DNA of 64,000 bases, from the NCBI RefSeq assembly GCF_000787575.1, contig NW_012236522.1, forward strand, positions 496,001-560,000, in the 5' to 3' direction. The first letter of the stretch is position 1, and each line of letters starts with the position of its first letter. Of the stretch, positions 35,928 through 46,111 are shown piece by piece. The translations under genes and the position numbers were made by a program. The notes below the pieces were generated by a model. That model had not been told where the DNA came from, made no database searches, and saw only the letters and a list, made by a program, of their open reading frames with translations. The stretch comes from Acytostelium subglobosum LB1 (lineage: Eukaryota; Evosea; Eumycetozoa; Acytosteliales; Acytosteliaceae).

Positions 35928-37480
35928 CTAGTTGTCTTCGTCGTCCTCAAGGTTCAAGACAGCAAACTTGTTCTGAACAGCCTCCTATATCATTGTAAAA
36001 GGGTAAAGGAAGGTAGGGGAGAGGAATGGAAGTTAGTGAGTGATAACAGTTATATCTATGTACATGAATGATCAATCAAACAAACCTTTTTGGCGGTCTG
36101 AGCAGCAGGCTTGCTCTTTGGCTCCTTGATCTTGCCACCACGTGTCTCGATCCATCCTTCTTCGTCGGGCTTGTTCTCTTTCTTTTGTGGACGCTCGTTC
36201 TTGTTAAATGGTGTCGTGTTGTTGTTGCGGTATGGCTTGTCACCAAATGGTTTGGCCTGACTACTGCTGCCGCCGCTGCTGTTCAGACTGTTTGTGTTGT
36301 CGCCAGACGACTGCATCCTCCTGGCTGGCTTGTCCTTGTTGTATCGGTAAGGTTGTGATTGTTGAGGTTGGTTGGATGGCTGGGAGTTGGAGCCGTCGTC
36401 CTGCTGCACAGGCTGGGCAGACTGTGATTGGTCGCCCTCTTGCTGCTGCTGGGATTGCTGGTCGGGTTTCTCGAAGCGCTCACGCATAAACTTGTCGGTG
36501 TCGACTGGCACGGCGCCACCAAATGGGCTGGGCTTTGGCGCACCAGTGCCCGAAGACGATTGCTGTCCGCCAAATGAGGTCCTCAACGATCCTCCTTGCT
36601 GAGGCTGCTGCTGCTGTCTAAGTTGCTGCTTGCTCTCGGCGTGCGTCTGGAAGACCAGAGCGGCGGTGCTGCCGGGCAGACACTCGCCGTTGAGTTGACA
36701 GGCGCGCTCGATGGACTCTTTGTCCTTCATGACGATGTAGGCGACAGCGCCCTGACGACCAAAGTCGATCTTCTCGATCTTTGGCTTCTCCTCGGCAGAG
36801 AATCGTGAGTGCTGCTCAATGAAGTTGCCCAAGTCGTTCTTGACCTCATCGGGCTGTCTGTTCTGGAATTCGTAGCCAGTGACAACGACGGTCATCTCGG
36901 TGTTGTCGTACTTGGGTCTCTGTGGCTGCTGGTATCTCGAGCCGCCATTCTCGCCGCCGGCGTTGTTGTTGCGGTCGTTGTTGTACTGAGGTCTTTCGTT
37001 GTTGTACTGCTGCTGTCTGTCGCCGCTGTTGTTCATGCCGTCTCTGCTGTTGTTGAAACCACCTCTGTTGCCACCGTAGCTTGGCTTGTTGTAGCCGCCC
37101 TGCTGGTAGTTGCTGTTGTTGTTGTTGTTGTAGCCACCACGTCCACTGCCACCGTCTCTATTGTTGTTGTAGCCGCCCTGCTGGTAGTTGTTGTTGCCAC
37201 CATCTCTGTTGTAGCCGCCCTGACCCTGGTAGCCACCACGACCACCACGACCACCTCTGCTGTACTCCTGCTGCTGTCTCTGGAAGGTCTGATGCGCCTG
37301 AGCCTGTGCCTGCTGCTGCTGCTGGAGCAACTCCTCTCTCGCTCTGAGCTTCTCCTCATTCGCGGCTCTCTCTCTCTCCTCAATCTTTCGCTGCTCCTCA
37401 GCGAGCTGTGGGTTCTCCTTTAGCTCGGTCTCCCTTGCCTTCTCCTCCATCTCTGTTTCATCGGCCCAGTTTAGTGACAT
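35928..37480 (-). CDS. RG/Q/N-rich RNA-binding protein, eIF4B-like, 483 aa
   Basis: Exons 37480..36086 and 35984..35928, phase 0; the short last exon encodes EAVQNKFAVLNLEDDED. I chose ATG 37480 (MSLNWADETEMEEKAR). Order: a charged coiled coil (residues 1-60); an RGG/Asn/Gln region with repeated GGYN units (about 80-170); an RRM-like globular part beginning MTVVVTGYEFQNRQ with DFGRQGAVAYIVMKDKESI; a Gln/Ser/Pro-rich linker with PSPFGGAVPVDTDKFMRE; and a Lys-rich end with DEEGWIETRGGKIKEPKSK. The overall plan and the PFGxAxPVDT-type motif recall eIF4B, a cofactor of the eIF4A helicase. This is a resemblance only; another RNP assembly protein is possible. Confidence 0.65.
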
Positions 37481-38598
37481 TCTCCACGTCGCTTCTTTCA
37501 AAAGGTTCTTGAAATGCCTTTAAGTTTGGTTGATATTGATTGATTGATTGATGATATTGATGATTGATTGATTGATTGATTGCAAGCTGTTGTTGATTGT
37601 TTGATTGATGTTGATATCTATCTAACTTTCTCGGCTCGCTTCACTCACTCGGTACTTCCTTCTTGTCCTGTCTTTCGATCGAGTGTTGGTCTAAATGCAC
37701 AGGCTTGAACAGTATACTGTTTATGGCTTGTGTTGATAATGATGATGATGATTGATTGAATGAAAGGTTTACTAAAAGTAAAGTAAAGTACTTATAATAT
37801 ATATATGTATAGTTGATATAAATATAAACAAGTACCTCTGTATATGCACACACACACGCTCTCTCTCTTGATAACTAAGTAAGCTTGCAAGTTACGTTCA
37901 CACTCATCAACAACAATCTACTCCACTCTTTACCTTGCTCACCCAACCAGACCCCTACACACTTTCCCCTCCACTCACTCACCTAAAACAGAATGTTTGA
38001 AAAAATTGAAAAGAAAAGAATTTAAACAAAAAAAATGAAAATCATCTTCAATCTTTGTCCAAGTCACGACTCGGTCGTCAAACACACTTTAATGTGACAA
38101 GACCACTTTGATCACAAGACCACCCATCCATATCACATCATCTATTTTGGTCCATCCATCCATCAACTAACTCAATCATTTTCCATCTTCGGGAACAGAA
38201 ACTATTCGTATGAATGAATGATAGATTGATATGTATATAATGATAGATAGTAAGTACTGTCTTATCTTATAGTAGTATGTCCAGTCTGTATTGGCAAGTT
38301 GTGGGATTGATGCTATCTCCTTGTGGAATGATTGAAATTCTGTAAATGACTCAAGAACAATAACGAGCTGTAGATGGAAGAAATCCAAAAAGATTGAACT
38401 TTCCAGTGGATGACAACAACAGTATGCAGACTCAATCAATCAATCAAAATGAATACATAGTTTAGATGAGAGTTAAGAACAATATAATAATTCTCCACAC
38501 AATTTGTTTAACAGATAATGGTAAATAGCATAAAACACGATATCCTTGTTAGACACAAGACTGATGAGACAATTCTTTATTCTTTGAATTATTTTGGA
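37481..38598. other. Intergenic with one coding-like island
   Basis: The first 400 bp are GATT/ATTG-repeat-rich 5' flank of the RNA-binding protein. At 38176..38439 the minus strand has an 87-codon open frame whose middle reads ESFTEFQSFHKEIASIPQL with a TACTATAAG-like splice area. No start exon or family could be found, so it may be a gene relic. Confidence 0.3.
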
Positions 38599-38841
38599 TT
38601 ACCAGGGACCATAATCCATTGGGTGGATACCAGATGCAAAGGTACTGGCATGGGGATGGAAGCTACTATAGATAATTTCTCTATCAAAATAATTGACTCC
38701 TGGAGTTTGATAATATTCATTGTTGGGAAGGATTATAGGTCCTGATTGAAGAACATAGGGAGTATAGATAGGCTGATGAGCAGATGTTCCAACAAAAATT
38801 AGAGACAATACTATAAAGAGTGTATAAATATAACTATACAT
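38599..38841 (-). CDS. Small secreted peptide, 80 aa
   Basis: A complete single-exon frame. An ideal signal peptide (YIYTLFIVLSLIFVGTSA) is followed by about 58 residues rich in Tyr, Pro and His (HQPIYTPYVLQSGP, HPHASTFASGIHPMDYGPW). There is no second hydrophobic segment and there are no cysteines, so a soluble secreted peptide or wall/matrix component is inferred. ATT-repeat leader and TATA-like sequence lie upstream. No family recognised. Confidence 0.55.
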   Translation of the reverse strand: MYSYIYTLFIVLSLIFVGTSAHQPIYTPYVLQSGPIILPNNEYYQTPGVNYFDREIIYSSFHPHASTFASGIHPMDYGPW

Positions 38842-39840
38842 TATTATTATTATTATTATTTATATTAATGATATTATATTTGATATCTCAGTGAGTGTTC
38901 CCTGGATATTTATACTAAAGGGTGGATATCTTCCTTCATAAATCCATCAAATTGTGAATCAACACTACACTACACATTATCTCAACCCACAATAACGAAT
39001 AAATTGTAATTTACCTTTTATTATTTATTAGACTACAACTAATATAATTTATTTATATTCGTTGGTTTGTAGAATAATTGTAGTATGTAGTTTGGCATGG
39101 TTGTCAAACCTGGAAGTTCAAGATGATTTTCATGAAAATAGAAATATCCAAAAGTTATATATTAATATTATTTACTTGCTTTATTGTATTCGATGCCTCA
39201 ATCTAACATTCTATATGATCTCCCATTCAATCATCGAAATATGATAATGGGACCAAGTACACTTTGGAACTGTTGAGATAAATATCTCTCCCTTTCGAGA
39301 TATTTGTAAATTCTAGACAGTTGCACATGTTGTCATTATTCATTGAGAACTTGAACTTGAACTTGAATGTGATCTTCAAAAAAATACACTTTAATACAGA
39401 TACAAACTATCAGATGTTTACCACTGTTTCATTCAAGATAATCATGCATATAACTTAAACAACATAGAGTGTTACCAAAGATCTTCTCTTTTGAGACCTT
39501 GTATGTATAAATGTATCATCATTATTGTTTGTAGTCAATCAATCAATTAAACACACACATTCACACTCACACTCACAGACATACTCAACACCATCATAAT
39601 GTGGTGAGTGTTGATGGTCAAAGATGTAGGATGATGGTCAGTATACAATGGAATGTTCAGTGATTAGATATGAAATGTGTCATATGACATGATTGGATTG
39701 ATTGATTGTATGAGTAGTCAGGAATTTGTAAGAAATGTGTGTGGAGTATGTATGTGTTGACTTGGTCTTTGCATTTGTCCTTAATTGACGACACCAACAA
39801 TTGTAGTGGAATATATATATATATATATTAATCATTATAA
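38842..39840. other. Divergent intergenic region, 1 kb
   Basis: Very AT-rich. Contains a perfect 9-bp stem AAATATCTC/GAGATATTT near 39280-39310, and a TATA run just before the LNR gene (39812-39828). No gene seen. Confidence 0.45.
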
Positions 39841-41670
39841 ATGAAGATTATTTCTTCCAATATAAATATATTATTGTTATTAATTTTATTAATATTATTA
39901 AATAATGTAAACAGCTCACCATCAACAGAAAGGTGTGCACCTAAATGTCCAAGAAGGTGGATTGGTGATGGATTCTGTGATCGAAGTTGTAATGTAGAAT
40001 CCTGCAACTATGATGGAGGTGATTGTCCAGGATCAGGACTAAATATTGGTATGTGATCAATCAATCAATGAATCACTCTCAATAAATCAACTCAACTCAC
40101 ACACTTTCAATCATATTAGATCATTGTAGCGAAGTATGCAGACAAGGTTGGCTAGGCAATGGCAAGTGTGATCCAGAATGTAATAATGGAGCATGTGCAT
40201 ACGATCTTGGTGATTGTTTGTTGAATACTAGACCGTCTTGGGATGATGAACAGGAATGTGCGCCAGGCTGCAAGGAGAAGATGAGAGGTGATGGCATGTG
40301 TGACCCTAAATGTAATGTTAAAGACTGCGCGTATGATCTAAATGATTGTATTCCAGAAGGTATAATGCCAGAAGAGTGCGCCATTGGTTGTCTGAAATCC
40401 CAGATCAACGATCGCCACTGTACCAAGAGATGCAATGTCACAGAATGTCTATACGATGGAGGTGACTGTCTGAACGCAATGACAACGCGAGAGTGCTACC
40501 CTGGATGTGACTGGGGTATGGTCGGCAACGGAGTCTGCAACCCCAGATGTCAAGTGATCGAGTGTTCATTTGACGGTGGTGACTGCCATGGCAAACAAGA
40601 AGATGGTAAGTATCAATACCAATCTTGATCTGTAACTATCCCTATGACTCACTCATGTACTCAATCAATCAAACAACATAGACGCCAAGTATTGTGCACC
40701 TGGATGCCCTCTGACAAGCATGGGCGATGGACACTGTGATCCAGAGTGTTACGTGGAGTCGTGCCAGTTTGATTATGAGGACTGCCCGACTCCTCCGCCC
40801 AAGCGCAACTATAAGGAGTGCAGCCCTGGATGTGCCAATAATAAGGTGCGGGACGGTACATGTGACATTGAGTGCTATGTCCATGACTGCGAGTTTGACG
40901 GTGGCGACTGTCGTGAAGAGACCGTAAGGAATAGAGAGTGTGCCAAGGGGTGCAAGATCAAGTACGTCGGTGATGGCTGGTGTGACGCTGCCTGCAACCA
41001 CTTTATGTGCAACAATGACGGTGGTGACTGCAACTCGCCAATGGATGAGGCGGCCCTGAGCCTGTGCGACGCAGGCTGCACCCGTGACATGTTGGCCAAT
41101 GGTGTCTGTGACCCGATATGCAACACATTCGAATGTGGCTACGATCATGGTGACTGTGGCTCGCTCGAGACTCTGACCATCAACGCCAATGCCCGCGCCT
41201 CTCGTCTAGGCTACGCCAGCCGGGTGGACCCCAAGTGCGAGGTGATCCCACCAGAGATGAAGTACTGTGGTGTGAACCAGTCGACCACTGTCCTGTCGAG
41301 TCGCGCCTGTCACTACGCCGACAAGCTGATGCACTTTAGACAGGTGCGTGACAATCCTAGTACCAAGGAGGAGTTGGCATGCTTCGATGTTCAGACACAG
41401 TTTGTGTGTGCACGTGGTTGTGTCGGTTGCAGCGGTGGCACTGGACAACCAGTGTGCAGCTCACTCTGTGAACTATACAAGACGACTTGTGAGGGAATCA
41501 AAGGTGTGGACCTCACCGATGTTGACTGCTCAAATGATGCTCAGTTCTCTTCAAACCCTGCTCAGTGTACTCTTGTAGCCAACTTACGTGCAAGTAGTGC
41601 TAGTATTATTGTTGGATCACAGTTGCTGATAATGGCGAGTGTTGTCGCAATGGCTACACTCATACTTTGA
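39841..41670 (+). CDS. Secreted protein with nine LNR (Lin-12/Notch) repeats, probably GPI-anchored, 560 aa
   Basis: Exons 39841..40048, 40120..40605, 40682..41670, in phase. A signal peptide (INILLLLILLILLNNVNS) is followed by nine tandem LNR modules of about 32 residues, each of the form CxxxCxxxxxGDGxCDxxCNxxxCxYDGGDC. Examples are CNVESCNYDGGDC, CDPECNNGACAYDLGDC and CNPRCQVIECSFDGGDC. LNRs are Ca2+-binding, three-disulphide units best known from the Notch negative regulatory region. The remaining 170 residues hold another Cys-rich part (CARGCVGCSGGTGQPVC). The end is hydrophobic after a Ser/Ala spacer (IIVGSQLLIMASVVAMATLIL), fitting GPI attachment. No Notch-type heterodimerisation domain, EGF or kinase is present. 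Function unknown. Confidence 0.85.
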
Positions 41671-41757
41671 AGGTGACGTACCTGGATGGGGGAGAGTAGG
41701 CACCATCATATCTGCATAGTAATACTACCAACAATAATAATATTAATAATAATTAAT

Positions 41758-41789
<32 letters not shown>

Positions 41790-42192
41790 AACAATAGCCA
41801 ATCGAACAGGTAAGGTCCTGTTCATTGTAAAGGTTACAAAGCGAGTTGCCGCAAGGACTTTGAAAGGACATTGAGTCTTTTGTAGTGGGGTTCGAAGGGT
41901 ACTTGTCCACCAAAACACTACCCAAAATCAAAAAGACCTCATTTTTTGAGTTCTTGGGAAGCTAGGTGATCACTAAACTCGGAGTAGTGCATCTTCACGG
42001 TCCATCACACTCTATTAATATCAAACCAAATATGGTATTTTAATTCATTAATCATACAAATAATAATAAGAACAAGAACTAATAATCATAGAAATAATAA
42101 TAATAATCCTCATCAAAATAATATATTCATAGAAATAATTTCTCAAACATAATCCAAATACAAATAATACTAATTATAATAATAATACAAAC
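41671..42192. other. Intergenic with AAT repeats and an unexplained 150-bp island
   Basis: An AAT/TAA repeat fills 41744..41795. Next to it, 41805-41960 is G+C-richer than its flanks. It holds a 7-bp perfect hairpin GAACAGG/CCTGTTC and GGGGTTCGAAGGG (near a Pol III B box) and ends at TTTTTT. Read on the minus strand it is also an open frame (SFQSPCGNSLCNLYNEQ). See findings. Confidence 0.35.
41744..41795. repeat. AAT/TAA trinucleotide repeat
   Basis: Interrupted then uninterrupted AAT units just downstream of the LNR gene. Confidence 0.85.
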
Positions 42193-43583
42193 ATGTACTA
42201 TTCCTCTTTTATAACCATTCTATTTTTTGGAATGACAATGGCTTGTACAACCTTGGCGGCCTCCAGTTCCAGTTATCCAATTATATCATCAATTACACCA
42301 ATTTATACTGATGGTGGTGTTGTTACACTCCATGGTTACTTTGGACCATCACCAATAACACTCAATCTAACGAGTCAACATGTTAACATCAATGATAATG
42401 AATGTAGTATGACATCCATCAGCTCTGATATTATCACCTGTTCAATTGGTAATCTGATTAAAGGATATGCCAAACTCAATGTTACAATTGACACCAACAC
42501 CTATTTCTCAAACTATACTTTGGCCATATGTATGTATATTCGATCAACTAAATAACTGATATAATATTCTAACTTAAACAATAATAAGATAATTCCACTC
42601 AAACTAGTAACTGTGGATATAAAGATGCTTGTTCTCCACATGGACAATGTGTGAATGGAAGATGTCAATGTGATAGAAATTGGGGTGGAGTGTACTGTGA
42701 AGTCCATACTGCACTTGGAGCATTGATCAATCATGTTGATGATGCACCAAAGACAACATTCCAATCTGCTGATTCACACTTCTTGCCCAATGTAATTGAC
42801 ATCTTTGCCGTCCAAGAATTGGATATTGATCAAAGTGTTGTCAAGTCTGTCCCAACTACTGCTTGGACCATGTCCCAACCAACCAACGATAAAGTCAACA
42901 ACATCACGTCAAGATTGTACACTCTGGCCAAGGTTGATGCACAACCAACTCTCAGTATCACAGTGTTGGTCCAAGATCTTCTGTTCCCAGACTCAAACAA
43001 CTCAACAATCATGATCACCACTGATGTTGTGATGAATGTTTCAATCCAAGGATGGACATATCAATCAAACATGAACACTTTGAGAGTTGTTCTCTTCAAG
43101 AATGCCTCGACCACAACAGTTAAGAATGGACCACATTGTGGACGAGTGTTCCTCTTTGGTTGGGACTCAATCGACAACAACATGCAATACTTTAGAGATA
43201 CTGATTATGATCAGTTGTTTGCCACCTTCCCAACGTTTGGTCTTTCGAATGGTTTGCCAACATTCACCAGGAATGAACTGATCAGTTCATCGACCAACCA
43301 GTCACTGTTTGGTATCAACTTGCCACAATGTCAACAATGCAGTGTCAGTCCTTCTTTCTCAGTGTTGGACAGTCCAGACTCTAGTAACAATCGTCTACAG
43401 TATGGTTGTGAAGGTGACTCCAAGAAAGGTGATAACTACGTTGGTGTCTCTGGTATCATTGCCATTGCAGTTGTATGTAGTGTTGTATTATTGGCAATCA
43501 TCATAACAATAATCGTATTGGTTGTTAGAAGAGTTAGAAGGTCAAGAAGAGAACAGGCCAGTAATAAGATGGGAGCACTGTAA
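42193..43583 (+). CDS. TIG/EGF single-pass surface protein, 443 aa
   Basis: Exons 42193..42529 and 42589..43583 (AAG acceptor), in phase. Signal peptide (TILFFGMTMACTTLAAS), then one IPT/TIG immunoglobulin-like domain (PIISSITPIYTDGGVVTLHG to about residue 112). A six-Cys EGF-like module follows (CSPHGQCVNGRCQCDR, GGVYC), then about 240 residues of extracellular sequence with many N-glycosylation sites. A transmembrane helix (IIAIAVVCSVVLLAIIITII) and a short basic cytoplasmic tail (RRVRRSRREQ) end the protein. This is the layout of the large dictyostelid ComC/Tgr-like surface family, some members of which mediate adhesion and kin recognition; this copy is a short one with a single TIG domain. 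Role in adhesion is inferred. Confidence 0.83.
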
Positions 43584-43777
43584 CCTTGTTAACATCATAA
43601 TCATATATATACTTACTTTACACATTATTCGATAAATTGAATCAACCAATTATCTCTTTTGAACTTGCAACTTTAAAGTGTTGTTTCAACTTTCGGCCAT
43701 CAATCAAACAATCAGATATTTATATCAACAACAGAGATATACATACATTAAACTGTTTCACTGACTGATCAAACAAC

Positions 43778-44420
43778 ATGTATAATACAAGAGGAACTAT
43801 GACATATACGATCGTTATGGCACTTTTGTTGCTGATCGTTCAGGTTCATGCTGACAGCGACAAGGAGTTCAATATCAAACCTGAAGGAAAAGAGACTGTG
43901 GAGCTTGTGGATGTATGTAATAGTAGTAGTACCAGCAAATGCACTCTACATTGAGCAGTAGCAGCATCCGCTAACGAACTGTGAACATACATACCTTTAA
44001 CATTATGAAGGGAGACATGAAGTGTAGCTTCAGTTATGAATGTAGTGGAGGATCAAGTGAATCATGGAGCATGTCTATTATAAAGGAGGACAAGAATCAT
44101 TATATCTGTATGTTTGGACGACCAAACCCACCAAGTTACATCCTGTTCAAGGACTTTACAATCACATTCTCCAAGGGTTCAAAGCACTTTACTACCGTGG
44201 AAATGATGGATAATCGTGGTGCCATACTTATAAACGATCAATATAAACTGGCCAACAACCAAGGTAAGTTAAGGACTTCACATGATCATTACAAACCCAT
44301 TGATCATCATCACCATTGCTAACAATCAACCAACCAATTCATATCGTGATCATCATAGTTGTCCCAGCCAAGAACTTTGGAGGACAATTGGCTCTAGTTA
44401 CATTGAACATTCGTACTTAG
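43778..44420 (+). CDS. MYDGF (UPF0556)-family secretory protein, about 149 aa
   Basis: Exons 43778..43912, 44011..44263, 44359..44420. Signal peptide (TIVMALLLLIVQVHA), then FNIKPEGKETVELV, GDMKCSFSYECSGGSSESW, HYICMFGRPNPPSYILF and KNFGGQLALVTLN. These align by eye in order with human MYDGF, for example YTCMFTYASQGGTNEQW and RPGAFKAELSKLVIV. MYDGF is a beta-sandwich protein of the ER/Golgi and secretome. Exon 2 starts at an AAG acceptor chosen because upstream phases meet a stop. For exon 3 the CATAG acceptor is used because it restores the family C-terminus. A second acceptor 14 nt downstream (CCAAG, exon from 44373) opens a different frame to 44572. No RTEL-type retention signal is visible. 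Confidence 0.7.
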
Positions 44421-44709
44421 ATACATATTCAAACATCCATTGGTCACCAAATGGTGATGTAGATGTAATATATAAATATAATATAGATAATGAAGTGATC
44501 CAATGGATATGGATCATCAGTGATCAGGCTCTGGTCAACCAGTTGTCAACAGTCCATGTTCTGCCACAATGAGGGGCTCACTCACTTTTTTTTTTTCAAC
44601 TGGGCGACCCTTGAACTTGATGATCATGATTATTGATTGAGCCTTGAAAACAGTCATCACTCTTGATTGCATACTTATTCATACACATATATACATTTAC
44701 ATAAACAAA

Positions 44710-44835
44710 ATGATCACAGATACTCAATTGTCATTCTTGGCCAACTCAATGGGAGCCATAGCTTTCATCCTCATTGTATTCTATCATTACATGACTGCCA
44801 CACCAATCTCTCAAGCTCATCAGAAGCGTGATTAA
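44710..44835 (+). CDS. ost4: OST4, smallest oligosaccharyltransferase subunit, 41 aa
   Basis: A microprotein of one transmembrane helix that stabilises the STT3-containing oligosaccharyltransferase in the ER membrane for N-glycosylation. MITDTQLSFLANSMGAIAF then ILIVFYHYMTATPIS matches the family pattern MIxDxQLxxLAxxxGxxxxxLIVxYHY, including the start at the first Met and length near the usual 36-40. The ATG context AAACAAAATG is good for a dictyostelid start. An in-phase alternative splice (GTGATT at 44828, AAAG at 44867) would replace the last two residues by about 30 others ending at 44959. The family length argues for the unspliced form. Confidence 0.85.
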   Translation: MITDTQLSFLANSMGAIAFILIVFYHYMTATPISQAHQKRD

Positions 44836-45490
44836 ATTCAATGATTCATTCAATCAACCAAACAAAGTGGACAACATATGTGATAAGAGTAATGAGGAAC
44901 TCATCAACTTGAATGGTATTCAAAACACAGAGTACATCGAATACTTTAACTCAACATAGTGCCACAGTACAACACAAACACAACAACCAACACACCCAAT
45001 TTAATGTATATGTATGTTAAACATTCAGAATAGAGTTTGATTATGTATAACTATGATCTTACATTGCTAATCATTACCTTCTTAATAGCTCATAGTCCAG
45101 ACAATCGATTAGTGCATCAAGTACCTTTCAATAAATCAATGATGGTATCATCATCATGATGAATCTTTAATATATGTATTAATAGTTGTACAACTAGATC
45201 ATTGTATTGGATTGGACTGGATTGATTCCTGCTCTCTTTGCGCAAGCAAGGGTTGGGGTGAGGGCGAGGGCAAGGGCGAGGGCAAGGGTTGGGGTTAGGT
45301 CGGTTGAAATTGCCAATTGAAAAAGACGAGACGAGTGAACCCCAATACTCTCACCAACTAATACACGTAATTGGAAAAAGACAAACAACAACCTACAACT
45401 ACTATCTGATTAACATTACAAAATTACAAAGTGTGTATACATATTATTATTCATACATACATACATATATATATATATTAGAGAGTAATC
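44836..45490. other. Intergenic between OST4 and a probable mitochondrial gene
   Basis: Contains a coding-like stretch at 44868-44959, a G-rich tract at 45250-45299 and TATATA before the next gene (45465-45480). Otherwise AT-rich 3' and 5' flanks. Confidence 0.45.
45250..45299 (+). repeat. G-rich tandem tract, G-quadruplex candidate
   Basis: Eight runs of GGG or GGGG spaced by 2-3 nt (GGGTTGGGGTGAGGG, then GAGGGC/AAGGGC units, ending GGGTTGGGG) in an otherwise AT-rich spacer. It lies 190-240 bp upstream of the next start codon, on the same strand. Confidence 0.75.
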
Positions 45491-46077
45491 ATGATTGGTT
45501 TAAAGAGGACAACGTCATACATTGTTGATGGTGTATTGGCTCGCTCCATCTCCTCCGCATCATCAATGATGTTGTTAAACATTCGCAACAATAATAATAT
45601 AGTAGCAGTCAATGCAACAAGACAATATAGTAACAATAACAACAACAACAGCAATGACATGTATACATCAGCGAATGGAGAGCCAGACACAAAGTCATCG
45701 TCCACTCCTGACTATGGTATGTCATTATGTGTATGCCCTCTCTGTGGCTCCTTTGACTAACAAGACATGACGACGACAACAACAGAATCAATCTTTACAC
45801 GTCTTTTTGGAAAGATTAGAACAGACCCAAAGGATAACTCAAATACTTTTATTCAACAGAAGCAGACAATGCAGCAACAACAACAACAACAAAATGATGA
45901 TGATTTGGATCTCATGGACCAGTTTGAAGAGCCAATCTTTACTGCTGAGAAAGAGGACAAGAGGCAAAGAACACCGAATAGTATCGAGGAGCAACTTAAA
46001 TCGCTGGGTTTGACACCCAAGTCGTCAACAGACATTTCTCTACCATTCCAATCAATACCTGCATCATCATCAACCCA

Positions 46078-46111
<34 letters not shown>

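Noticed and set aside
36809-37423. 204-codon Val/Leu-rich plus-strand frame
   Set aside because: Antisense shadow of the RG/Q/N-rich coding exon on the minus strand, which has clear domains.
41880-41900. tRNA T-arm (GGGGTTCGAAGGG)
   Set aside because: The 3' half of the stem does not pair and no acceptor or anticodon arm is present.
45194-45391. Minus-strand frame rich in Leu-Ala-Leu-Ala
   Set aside because: It is only the reverse reading of the G-rich tandem tract at 45250-45299.
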